Assembly (NCBI GenBank): GCA_035578905.1
Contig: JAQJVL010000151.1
Coordinates: 249,001 to 313,000 of the forward strand
Reading direction: 5' to 3'
Length of the DNA stretch: 64,000 nucleotides
From: Stictocephala bisonia
Taxonomy: Eukaryota; Arthropoda; Insecta; Hemiptera; Membracidae
Position 1 is the first letter of the stretch, and every line of letters starts with the position of its first letter. This document shows, piece after piece, positions 37,442 through 47,300 of the stretch. The position numbers and the translations under genes are program-made. Below the pieces are notes generated by a model. The model ran no database searches, was not told the origin of the DNA, and was given only the letters and a program-made list of their open reading frames with translations.

Positions 37442-38454
37442 TCCACAACTAGAACAAACTCTTTTTCATTTATAAACATTTCGCAAAACAGTAAACATCA
37501 AACTCTTACGAGAAGAATTATACAGCTGCAAGATGCTGTCCGCCGCAAGTATCGTGCTTTCAAGTTGGATAACATGTATACCGAACAAACATTAGAAAAA
37601 CAGTACAAACCAATTTTAACTGAACTTAGAAACAGAACGGATATAAAAAATGAACCAAAGGAGGAGCCTATGGACCTCAGTGTGGACGAGCAGGATAATT
37701 TTAAGCCAGATTATATGTCAACACCTAAAGGACCATCGTTTATTCAAGACACACAAGTGTTTGAAACCTCGTCTCCCCCCCACCCTCAGTTAGTCAATTG
37801 ATACAAAGCCCCGCAAAGTTTCACGAGGCGTCACAGTACGTTTTAGAGACATTTAACGCACCCATAACACAAAAATACATGTTAAAACTTTTAAAAGACG
37901 AAGCCGGTGTTAAGAATAAAATGGACAACATATACGGACCACATATTGATGGTGATAAATTAATGGTGGGTAATCAACTGCTTACATTTGACAATGAAGG
38001 AAACATTCACTTGAACAATGTACAGTACAGAGGAACTGAAGGCCTTTACGAATTATTATTTAAAAGGCAACCCGATGAAAAGGTATACACACAAGATGAT
38101 TTGGACGCTTATAAAGATGTAATGATAAAAACGAATGCGCATAAAAAAGGTTATTTACCTCATAATCACATTAACCAACCAACAAAGTCCATAAAATATA
38201 AAAACATAATTTCCGTATTATTCCCCAAACAAATGTACGGTAAAGGGCTAAAAGACTTTGGATCACGTGACATTTCCTATTGGGACAATCCAAACGAATT
38301 ATGTGATAGATTAAAACTTATTATAGCTTCGACAGAGGCTGGAAATGGCAACCATAGGAACGAAATTCAAAACATAATCGAGGAATTAAAAGAAGCTAAA
38401 ATTATTTCAGGAGCTGGTAATAGCCGATACAAAGCATTAATCGCTTATGTGTAA
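37442..38454 (+). pseudogene. Polinton conserved protein of unknown function (broken)
   Basis: I recognise this as a protein common in arthropod Polintons, without a known role. The N-terminal part is basic and helical (RRIIQLQDAVRRKYRAFK, about 37,511 on). An acidic, proline-rich middle follows (NEPKEEPMDLSVDEQDN). The C-terminal domain has MDNIYGPHIDGDKLMVGN, YRGTEGLYELLF, YTQDDLDAYKDV and ASTEAGNGNHRNEIQNIIEE. The first ATG in this frame is 37,574, after well-conserved-looking codons, so the original start seems lost; the frame is open from 37,442. A frameshift occurs at or just after the C7 run (37,775-37,781), moving the C-terminal half to another frame. A capsid-associated role is possible but not shown. 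Confidence 0.72.
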
Positions 38455-38479
38455 ACATGGATACTTATTTTGATTTGTG

Positions 38480-38516
38480 TATAAAAAGTATTTTCATACG
38501 TATATTTTCATCAGTT
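38480..38516 (+). promoter_or_regulatory. TATA/initiator of the fibre-like gene
   Basis: tataaaaag at 38,480-38,488 and tcagtt at 38,511-38,516, 31 bp apart, match the insect TATA plus TCAGT initiator arrangement. ATG follows at 38,522. Confidence 0.65.
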
Positions 38517-38521
38517 AGATT

Positions 38522-39405
38522 ATGTCTGTGGACAATTTTGACGTGTCTTGCCCTCAGAGGGCAATGTAAGTGGTAAAGGACCACAAGGCGAAGGTTTTAA
38601 ACTAACACCTGAAGGAAACTATGATATTGAAAATAAACGAATGGTTAACGTCGGTGTGCCCATGGTAGACAACGATGTTGTTACGAGAACGTACTTTGAG
38701 GCTAACACAATGCCAAACTTACAAAACAGCTATTCTGCACGTAACAAAAGAATAGAAAATTTAGCATCACCAAAGGAGCTCGGAGATGCCGTGAATTTGA
38801 GAACTATAGGTGAACAATGTGTACTGTACCAACAAAAAACAGTCAACGTAGGAGATAGGCTTATAACAAGGGTAAAGGACCCTACAGGTCCGAATCATGC
38901 GGCGACCAAACGTTACGTAGATGCTGCCGTAGTTGTTAAAACTAGTAGTTATTGGAGTTTTGAAAAGCGACGTTTAGTTTCTGTAGCTGACCCACATGAT
39001 AATCAAGATGCTGTAACCAAGTCATATCTACAGGCAAACTGTCCAAAGTAACACAAGGACGACTGGGACTTTGATAATATGGGAATTAAATCTGTCAGAG
39101 ATGCGATAGAAATGGACGAGGCTGTAAACCTAAAAGTGTTAACCGAAGCAAAATCGCATATTTTGGAAATATTAGGTCAACAAACAACAACTATAAGTTC
39201 AGTGCTGACATCACTTAAAGATACGGTTAGTGCACTGGAGGGGCGGATTTATGAAAACAGCGTTAAATCTGAAAAACAACTTAGAAAATTCGGTCAGGTA
39301 CTTTTTTCCCATATTCATGGTGCTAAAGGGCGGAGTACAGAAACACTGACTGCCGATAACTACATAAACTGGACTGAAATTTTCGGTGAACAAGGTGAGG
39401 GGTAA
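38522..39405 (+). pseudogene. Polinton fibre-like repeat protein (broken)
   Basis: The gene starts at ATG 38,522 (MSVDNFDVS), shifts frame at about 38,546, and then runs to 39,405 with one in-frame TAA at 39,049-39,051. The body has five loose repeats of about 25 residues resembling NxxDPxxxxDAVTKxYV: ENKRMVNVGVP...VTRTYF, NKRIENLASPKELGDAV, TRVKDPTGPNHAATKRYVDA, RRLVSVADPHDNQDAVTKSY and GIKSVRDAIEMDEAVNLK. Similar repeats occur in trimeric phage tail-fibre stalks. A likely coiled coil follows (about 39,140-39,290: ILGQQTTTISSVLTSLKDTV). The short C-terminus ends in TEIFGEQGEG. I infer an elongated trimeric fibre or attachment protein; no direct evidence supports this. Confidence 0.6.
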
Positions 39406-39438
39406 TATAAAGTGAAATGTAGCTAAGTCCCTTCATTC
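39406..39438 (+). promoter_or_regulatory. TATA/initiator of the PLA2-protease gene
   Basis: tataaagt at 39,406-39,413 starts directly after the TAA stop at 39,403-39,405. ttcattc at 39,432-39,438 matches the initiator-like word before the ATPase gene. ATG follows at 39,469. Confidence 0.6.
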
Positions 39439-39468
39439 TTCAACTAACCTTCGTAAGAGACACATATA

Positions 39469-40350
39469 ATGAAGAAGAAATCGTCACGTCGCGGAAGAGG
39501 ACTTGTATCTAGTGCACTTGAAGGAATTGGAAGTTAAGCTGGAACAGCCTTAAACAGGGGTATTGATCTACTGCCAGTGGAACTTCACCTGCCAGGATAC
39601 AGGTACTGTGGGGGTGGCACCAAGTTAAAGAAGAGATTAGCTCGTGGTGATCAGGGAATAAACGGTCTGGACGAAGCCTGCAAGGCCCACGACATAGCCT
39701 ACTCACAGTATTCAGACACAGCGCGGAGAGCGCAAGCTGACAGAGACTTGGGCGAACGAGCTTGGCAAAGGTTTAAGGCATCAGATTCGTCTGTGGGTGA
39801 GAAAGCCGCATCTTGGGTAGTTACAACAGCCATGAAGGCGAAAGCAAAGTTGGGTGGTTCTCATAAGAGAAAGAAGGGTGAGGGCTTGTATCTAAGACCC
39901 TGGGTAGGTCGAGGTGTTAAGAATGCACCTAAAAACAAAAAGAAATGCACTTGTAAGAAGAAAAAAAAAAACTCAAAATTAGTCTACGTTCCCGGACATG
40001 CCCTATCAAACCACGAACTTGTTACCTACGCTAAAAAATTAAACATTCCACACTTTCGAGGTGTTTACATGAGGGACATACTTCCGAATAAACCTAGATT
40101 GAACGAAAGTGCAATTATTAATTTGGACAGTATACAGGGGGAAGGAACACATTGGGTTTGTTATAAAAAGCTAGGTAACGAGGTTTTGTACTATGACAGT
40201 TTTGGTAACTTGCGTCCTCCTATGGAATTGATTATGTATTGGGGTCCCAGTGTTAATATAAAGTATAACAATGAAAGACAACAGGATTTTGACTCAGTAC
40301 TTTGCGGGCACTTGTGTTTAGAGTTCCTCGTTGATAATGTTTTGCCTTAG
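39469..40350 (+). pseudogene. Polinton PLA2-like domain fused to adenain-like cysteine protease (one stop)
   Basis: Starts MKKKSSRRGRGLVSS at ATG 39,469. An in-frame TAA at 39,535-39,537 interrupts it, and the same frame then continues to 40,350. The N-terminal half has a phospholipase-A2-like core (LPGYRYCGGGTKL, then LDEACKAHDIAYSQY with the HD pair), as in many Polintons and in parvovirus capsid proteins. A basic linker with a K-rich run follows. The C-terminal half is an adenovirus-type protease: IPHFRGVYMRD, catalytic H in GTHWVCYKK, D in YYDSFGNLRPP, and C in DSVLCGHLCLEFL. The protease is expected to mature capsid proteins. A PLA2-protease fusion seems usual in arthropod Polintons, from memory. 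The stop would leave only 22 residues unless translation restarts downstream. Confidence 0.88.
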
Positions 40351-41016
40351 TGGACAGAGTTCAACGTTAAGTTGTGACATATTTCCTTCGATCGATTTAT
40401 CGACAGGTGATTGGGAAATTGGTTTGATCGATCTCACAACGTACAACTCAATACCGAATGTAGAAGAAAATGTGAACGACACATTCCACTACGGGGACAA
40501 ATGAAAATTCCGACTGGCTCCTACGAGATTAGCGATTTAGAGAATTACATTAACAATAACATAAAAACTGGTGTAAAATTCAGTTTAAAACCAAACAATA
40601 GTACTTTGAAAGTCGAAATTAACTGTAGCGAGCCCATTCAATTTGAAACAGGAAACAGCCTGGCTACCTTGCTCGGCTTTAATAAAGCTGTATACGAAGC
40701 CAATAAAACTCACATGTCTGAGAATGAAGTTAACATTAACTCAGTAAATGTCGTTCGAGTTACATGTAACGTGACAAGAGGCTCGTATCAGAACGGTCAG
40801 GAAAGCCATATAATACACGAATTTTATCCGTCAGTTCCACCTGGCTACAAAATAATTGAAACGCCTCATAACGTGATATTTTTACCTGTGAGTGTGCAAG
40901 CTTTGAATTACATTACTTGTGAGCTGAGAGATCAACAAGGAAAGTTGATAAACTTTAGAAACGAAACAATTTCGTTACGCTTACTTTTAAGACGAAGCAA
41001 TGGGATTAGTATTTAG
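40337..41016 (+). pseudogene. Polinton penton (minor capsid) protein, frameshifted
   Basis: ATG 40,337 overlaps the last 14 nt of the protease gene and opens MFCLSGQSSTLS, with IGLIDLTTYNSIPNV, the typical N-terminal strand region. That frame stops at 40,502-40,504. The rest of the protein (KIPTGSYEISDLENYI, SLATLLGF, HIIHEFYPSVPPGYKI) continues in the +1-related frame to 41,016, so a single indel near 40,500 splits the gene. The family is a single-jelly-roll protein forming capsid vertices. An ORF starting at 40,411 in the second frame uses TTG and is not a real start. Confidence 0.82.
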
Positions 41017-41137
41017 GGAAACAACTGTGTCGAAACAGGTCATTAGACCTAAAACACTCGAGGTGTTAACATCGAGCAATACAAAGCTTTTAAGGTCCTT
41101 AGGATTTAAAATAAAAGTAAAAAATGTTGGAAATTGA
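41000..41137 (+). CDS. Small overlapping Polinton ORF, 45 codons
   Basis: ATG 41,000 lies in the last 17 nt of the penton gene, and the TGA at 41,135-41,137 lies 14 nt inside the capsid gene, in a third frame. The protein opens MGLVFRETT and contains LTSSNTKLLRSLGFKIK, which I recall as similar to a short conserved ORF at this place in other Polintons. It is very basic at the C-terminus. No function is known to me. The tight stop/start overlaps on both sides and the intact frame amid broken neighbours support it as a gene. Confidence 0.6.
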   Translation: MGLVFRETTVSKQVIRPKTLEVLTSSNTKLLRSLGFKIKVKNVGN

Positions 41138-42304
41138 GGGAGAAGTCGAATACAGCGATCTTATTACAAGCTGTGAGTATCACACACACAAACCGTACGC
41201 CTCTTCAACTTTCAAAAACAATGATGAAATACGTATCGCCGTCAGTCAACAGGACATTATTACTGCCCCGTTTGAAAGTTCTCTGCATATTTCTGGTAAA
41301 ATTACAGCCAAAAAGGTTGGCGGTGTAGGCGCAGACGTGTCTCTGATTAATAACGCTATGGCGTACTTTTTTGAAGATATTAGATACGAAATTTCTGGTA
41401 TAACAGTGGACCGTACTAAAAACTTGGGTGTTGTATCAACTATTAAAAGTTTACTGTCACTTAGGCAGAATGAAACAAATGCATTGGAAAATGCTTGTTG
41501 GTTCGGTCCAGAGTCATCAAAAAAAACAACCGAGTTTACTTCTGCCGTTCCATTAAAATTACTCTTTGGTTTCATGGAAGATTACAGGAAAATTATTGTA
41601 AATATAAAACAAGAATTGATTCTGCTGCGGTCAGCCAACAACACGGATGTGTTGTTATCAGAGGATGCGCTATCACACACTCTGGAAATAAACGACTTGT
41701 ACTGGCGTGTGCCACACTTGACTGTTTCCGATAGTTACAAAGAAAAACTTTTAAGACTCGTTAATAAAGACACACCGATTCATCTTCCCTTTAGGTCGTG
41801 GGAGTGTCATGAATATCCCATGCTCCCACAAACAAAGAGACATAATTGGACTGTAAAAATGTCATCGCAGATAGAGAAACCTCGCTATGTGATACTAGCG
41901 TTTCAAACTGATAGGAAAAATAACATAAAAATGAACATATCAGGTTTTGACCATTGTGATTTAATGGATATCAAGTTATACCTCAATTCAAGTTACTATC
42001 CCTACGACAATATCCGAGGTGATGGAGTTTATTCTATGAAATGTACGCCAAATTTCAGTCTTCATACTACGGTGTTTCCAATTCACCTATCATGGACTTG
42101 GATACTTTTAAATCGAAATGTCCAATCTTTGTAATTGACTGCTCCAAGCAGAATGATTCAATCAAGTCTGGACCTATCGATGTACGCATTGAATTTGAAT
42201 TTAAAAATAATGTACCGGACAAGACTACAGCTTACTGTTTAATAATTCACGATGCACATTTAATGTACAATCTTTTAACAAGTACAGTAAGAACGGTTAT
42301 GTAA
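41124..42304 (+). pseudogene. Polinton major capsid protein, frameshifted
   Basis: Double-jelly-roll capsid protein homologue, starting MLEIEGEVEYSDL at 41,124. The first frame is open to about 42,020 through family-like blocks (DIITAPFESSLHISG, FFEDIRYEISG, LKLLFGFMEDY). It then departs, while another frame supplies the C-terminus (MYAKFQSSYYG, FVIDCSKQNDSIK, VDVRIEFEFKNN, TTAYCLIIHDAHLMYN) to 42,304. A single indel near 42,015-42,035 explains this. The first frame runs on to 42,134 with unrelated sequence. The family forms pseudo-hexameric capsomers. Position directly after penton and the small ORF is the usual Polinton order. I identify it from the C-terminal pattern and context. Confidence 0.85.
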
Positions 42305-42398
42305 TAAAAGGGGGAGGGGGAATAGTATTTAGTAATCAAACTAAATCAATTTATTCAGTTGAGAGGATGGAGCCGTCAAGACAAAACCCACAGTAATC

Positions 42399-42861
42399 AT
42401 GTCGACACCGGCTGTGGTGGAGTTTCATGGGTTCAAAGACAATCACAATAGATTCATCGTTAAAAGAATTTGTCGTTGTGGGTCCTTTTGTAAATGTAAA
42501 TATAGTTTTCAAGTCTCCTTATCCTGAAAGTAAGTTGAATAGTGCTGCTCGGAAAGCTAACAATTGGTGTGAGCGTAAGTTTCACAAAATACTTTGGGAG
42601 GAGGGATGTGTACCTTTTAACTTCAAACTAGTTCGTAGCTTACTAAAACCTTTTGATATAGTCTATACCAAAGGGTTGGAGAAAAAGTTATTTCTTTCCA
42701 AATTTCACGGGAATGTTTAGGAACTCGACGAGTCTTGGACAGTTCCTGACATGTATACGTTTTTACCTTGTTGTTTACCGCAACATGCTAGTGATGGCAA
42801 GTGCGCCTTAGTAAGTGCTCAGTTTTACTACAAAAAGTTGCTTGCTTTTAAATGTGTGTAA
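42399..42861 (+). pseudogene. Conserved mobile-element protein of unknown function (broken)
   Basis: ATG 42,399 opens MSTPAVVEFHGFKDNHNRFI. The frame shifts at about 42,465 into LKEFVVVGPFVN, then NWCERKFHKILWEEG, FDIVYTKGLEKK, an in-frame TAG (42,718-42,720), and DGKCALVSAQFYYKKLL to a stop at 42,859-42,861. The layout (VEGF/VEFxGFKxNxNxFIVKEL, then W...HGIxW..G, YxKGLEKxxFL, C-terminal ...CALxxA) matches a protein common around arthropod mobile elements, possibly RNase-H-like, whose function I do not know. One shift and one stop make it nonfunctional. The only long open piece (42,427-42,720) starts inside it. Confidence 0.55.
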
Positions 42862-43571
42862 TTTTACTGTGAAAATTTTGATAAAAATTGTTACTATCGT
42901 ATCCATAGCCCTGTGTGAATGTGCGTCCTATGGCTGGCCTAAACTCCATAAGTCCAGGACATGAACTGTCGAGGTGAGGGCGGCCCAAATTCAATAAAAA
43001 ATCGCCCGACTGTTCTCTAAGGCAGCCGTAAAACGCGTAAGACCTGAGGCGGTCCTGCAGCTTGGGGCTGGGCTAATCCCCGTAAGACCTTGAGTCGCAG
43101 ATGCATCTAGCATGCAATGGGCCCTCGTACAGTTTGCTTGAATGTTACACTCTATGGCTGGCCTAAACTCTGTAAGTCCAGGGTGTGAGTAAGGGATATT
43201 TTAGTAACAAGAAAAATAAAAGCCCTTTGTAAGTTTGTGCGTCACATTGAAAGGCTTCTCCAAGTAAAGTGGCGGCTAGACTTATAGGGGATCCAAAAAA
43301 AGTATAAAAAAGACACAAAAATAATACTGGGAGGTAGCAATTTTGTTATGGAGTGGCTACCACCGTAGCTTGCGATGGTTGGGGCAAGTTACAATAAACA
43401 GCCGTTCTCACGGCTAGTGAGACTAGGCCTACTGGGAAACTCACTATAATAAAAAACGCGCCGAGATCCTACCTCTTGTGTGGTGTGGAAACTGGATCAG
43501 AGCACACGCTAGGACAGTAGTTACACGTTTTGCCACCAGGTGTGCATTTGCACAGAGTGCAATCGACATCG
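42862..43571. other. Polinton right spacer with a short repeated motif
   Basis: No ORF of note. The phrase tatggctggcctaaactc followed by gtaagtccagg or ataagtccagg appears twice, at about 42,930 and 43,152, and ccgtaagacc/gcgtaagacc occurs between. This may be an old local duplication or a regulatory region. Confidence 0.45.
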
Positions 43572-44111
43572 AGAGTAGCAATTCCCTGCGCATGCGTCAC
43601 CCACTCACAGCTGATGCCGCCAGGTCCGCTACGATCGACGTTGCCGCTAGAGGCGCTGTGATCACGTCAGCCACATAGAGTATTACATTTATTATAGTGT
43701 ATGGAATATTAAATTTGTTATAGTGTGTATATGATTAGAGTAACATCGCGCATGCGCGCCCGACCAGCAGACGACGCGTTAGCCATTTATTATAGTGTAT
43801 TTTATATAGTATAACAAGGTTAACAGTGCATTTTATATAGTATAACATGGAAAAAGTTAGGTTAAGAGTGTATTTTATATAGTATAACAAGGTTAACAGT
43901 GAATTTCATATAGTATGATGTGGGAATTTGGAGGGAAATTTGGTAATTTGAGGGAAATTTGAGGTTAGGAAAAGTGAGGTTAGGAAATTTGGCGGGAAAT
44001 GGGCGCCGCCATCTTGGAAAAGTCACGTGACCGCTCTCGACCAATCAGAGGCCAGAAAAGTCTTGGGTCCAAAGGTAAAAGTGAGCCTGAAACCTGGCAA
44101 AATATACTACT
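43572..44111 (-). repeat. Polinton right terminal inverted repeat (540 bp)
   Basis: Reverse complement of the left repeat, ending in ...atatactact and followed by AACAAG at 44,112-44,117. It carries four copies of the inverse TATA-like motif (about 43,799, 43,830, 43,872, 43,903), one with a single change. The inner junction is agagtagcaattcc at 43,572. Confidence 0.95.
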
Positions 44112-44117
44112 AACAAG
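44112..44117. repeat. Polinton target-site duplication, right (AACAAG)
   Basis: Direct copy of 30,345-30,350, immediately outside the right terminus. Confidence 0.95.
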
Positions 44118-44395
44118 AGGTGATGGTTTAGCTCTTGACCTTACAGAACCTTCAAACCATTCCTTAGGAAGCTCAATCCATTTCCTTTGATTCACGTTTG
44201 TCATATTTTATGTCTCATTCGCGGTAGGAATGTCCTCTAATAGGAAAGTGCATTTGAACTTTGACAAGTCTTTTGTTATGATGCATCAAGTGATTTACCA
44301 TTCGGAAGAGTGTCCAGTTTTCATTTTGACCCCCACACGAGTCACAGAATATATCCAATTCTTTTACACAAGGGTGTACCCATGAGTGGATTATA
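44118..44395 (-). pseudogene. DUF7869-like protein, proximal half, interrupted by Polinton
   Basis: The minus strand reads KELDIFCDSCGGQNENWTLF, HHNKRLVKVQMHFPIRGHSY, then after a frame change NQRKWIELPKEWFEG and RAKPSP, reaching the AACAAG duplication. If the Polinton is removed, the frame passes straight into VDQNLVRNWTEHL at 30,344 and below. CDSCGGQN and FPIRGHSY are signatures I associate with DUF7869-type proteins, which are widespread, probably transposon-derived insect proteins. The frame change near 44,210 predates or accompanies decay. Confidence 0.55.
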
Positions 44396-47300
44396 CTTAT
44401 GATTTTAGGTTATTTAAAAGTATATTTACTGGGTGGTATAGTTGTAAAACAGGAACACAGTTGTTTTCTTATTTCAAAACTACTTTTATTGTGGATTAAA
44501 TTTAGAATAATTTGACATCAAAATAATTCACTTAATGAATAATTTATTAGCATCAGCCCGTTCTTAAAATTCATCTATATTCAAAATACTACCTATTTAA
44601 ATGTAACATATACAAACAACAAAAAAGGGAATTTTTCAAAAAGGAGTGGAAGTAAAAAGGATTTTTCTCGAGTTCTCTGATTTACTTCGGAAGGCAACTC
44701 GTCTAACGTCAGTCCTAAACAAACCAGAACAGATTTGTTTAGTTTTTAACATCTTTTAAAACAGAATTTATTTAAATTGGCCATGGATTGAAGACATAAA
44801 ATTCCCTATTATTTCAGGTGAGTTTAATTTTACCTATACCTATTTAATAACAATCATATTAAAAAAATAGACAAATTATAAAAAACAAATAATCACAATT
44901 ATTTAATTCCTACCTTTTTAACAAAGGGAGCGACGTTCCTTCGCCGGAGTGAAGTCGTGTGGAACTGACCAAAAACCAAAGTGGACAGGAAACTTAATTT
45001 TGACATGAAAACTAGGCTTGAACGGAGAAAACAATCCAGCTGTAATCGGAAGGAGGTGAGTGTGTTCAAGGCCACTCGAGTCGCTCACTTTAACCATACC
45101 GAAGAAATGCGATTTATTATTACTACTGTATTATGTTAAATAAAAAACTTATGTACGTTTCATAAAATAAAATAAAATATGGTACAAGGGTTACGTTTGC
45201 ACATAAAAAAATGAAATAATAAGGAAGCTACTTCATTGGCTCCTTTTAATACAATAGTATTACATAAGAATGTTATAAAATAATATGCATACTTAACAGA
45301 TCTGTATCTATAGTCCATGTCAAATTATAAAGTGGCTTCTTAAAAAAATAAATACGAACTAGAACCATTATGATTTAAAAGCGAAGAAAATGCTTTAATA
45401 TTTATTAGTTCAAAAATTAAATAAGAAAATCATTTTCTTGTGCATTATTTTCTCCTTCAGTCTTTTCATTTGTTGGCTCATTCTCGTTAGTTCTCTGAAC
45501 GCTTTCAAGTAGCGATTTCGTTATATATGATCCGATGATAAAACTTTCTGTATTAGAGTTGTCAAATGGTAAGTCGTAATTACCAATTGCAGTCCCAAAC
45601 AATATGTTATATGTGTTGTTTTTTGCTGTTGTTAACGATGTCTCAACTGTTAGTTGTCGAAGCAAAGCGTTCTTGTGTGGTATTTATACCCAGTTCTAAA
45701 TGTTTGTAGTATTAAAACTTTATAATCGTTGCTTTAGTAGTTAGTTCTCGTTAGTCAAATAGTTACTCGTTATCGTTATAGTTATTTTCATAACTCTTTG
45801 TGGTGAAGCGTTGACAGTTTCAGTCAGTGATTGCAGCGCTGTGTTTCTTGCAGTAGCAACTCATGGAACTACCAAACAGTTATTATTGTTCGTTACACAA
45901 ATACTGATGTATTCCAGTTAATAATAAAGATTATTATTTCTCATAGCACTGAGGTTGTAACAAGTCAACAGTTAACGACGTTGACTTTATCTCTGTCATC
46001 TGGTACTAAATGGAATAGAATACTATCGAATATACAAAGAATGCGATTTAAAGTCGACTAGCATCAATTTGATTCTTTTATTCAGTTCAATGTAGTACAA
46101 TAACAATTGATAACAGCTAATAACAACGTCAGCTATCTTAATAAAGTCGAGGCATCTTCCATGCTCTCTGGAGATGTGTCACAATCTGCAGATAGATGCC
46201 AGCTCTTGCATAGGTTGTATGTAGGCTGTATCTCTTGTATTGGTCCTGTTATGACACAAGATCGGAGTTATTGCACCACAATCCTCATCATTAAGTGACC
46301 CCTTTGATTGTTTATATGAGAAGAGACTTTCTATTGAATAGCATGGCTCAGGATTCGTCTCTCTCTGGTGGCAAGTACCGTAGTGGAGTCAGTCCTTGTC
46401 AACTCTCGGACTCAAAGAGTCACAATTTCCAGGTCAGTATAGAAAAAGCGCTCATCCATATTGTATACAAAACACAAAATTAAGTTCTAAAGGTTAAGTC
46501 GGAAAACCCTCATAGCTCATAGCAAAATATTTATACACAAATAAACGACAATAAAGAATCCATGAGTTTCCATGCAGGGAGAGTTACGTTTACGAACAGT
46601 TGATAGGGAGACGTCAGAGAGATTTACACCAAGGTACTTCATGCCGTCGCAATAGTTAAATCAATTGGTGTGTAAGGTTGAACGTGACGTAACAACACGA
46701 TCAAGGTATGTCACGATGCCAGCTAGTCGATGGTTGATAACAGGTTTTCTACAGCAAATAAAAATACCTTATAATTGAATAATTCCTCGACCTCTCTTAA
46801 AAAAACACTTGCTGATAAAATAATATTGTGACAAATGCTGAATATTTGTACGTATGGTATCAAAATTAATGGTAACGATTTTTTTCAAATAAACAAAACA
46901 ATTTGAGAACGAATGGTTTCAAAGATAAATAAAAAACATAATTGAAGCTGATTTAATAAACGTTAGTTTAACTACTTGTTTCTGTATTATTTTTTATTGC
47001 TATGGTGGTGTCTTATTAAATAGCAAAATAATTGCTAACCTTCAGCTTAAACTTAATAATTCACAACATAAGAAAACATTTAAGAATAGTAAACAAACAA
47101 TTTGGGATTGTGTTCTGAATGTATTGCACTAACATTTGGATGAGACAATAATAATTAGGTACTTTTGTTTCCAAATAACGAATTCAGATTTTCATATATT
47201 TGTATAAATATTGAAATTATAGCAAGTTGTCAGATTAGTGATATGACAGTGATTTTATAAAATTGTTATTGTAATGGAAAATTATTTTCGCTCAAGAGAG

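Larger units (their letters stand above)
30351..44111 (+). mobile_element. Polinton/Maverick element, 13,761 bp
   Basis: It is bounded by long inverted repeats beginning AGTAGTATATTTTGCC and by 6-bp AACAAG duplications. It encodes the Polinton hallmark set on one strand: protein-primed polymerase B, retroviral-type integrase, A32-like ATPase, adenain-like protease, penton and double-jelly-roll capsid homologues. Polintons are large self-replicating elements, also described as polintoviruses because of the capsid genes. I count five in-frame stops and about six frameshifts across seven genes. Integrase and ATPase remain open. At 13.8 kb it is slightly short for the group (commonly 15-20 kb). 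It sits in a DUF7869-like ORF. Confidence 0.97.

Noticed and set aside
38560..38570. gtaagt as a splice donor in the fibre-like gene
   Set aside because: Coding similarity continues straight through it in another frame, so a frameshift explains the data better than an intron.
40411..41016. Penton start at 40,411
   Set aside because: That codon is TTG; the conserved N-terminus lies upstream in another frame from ATG 40,337.
45417..45665. 82-residue minus-strand ORF with acidic tail
   Set aside because: No recognised domain, promoter or splice signals; length is compatible with chance in this region.
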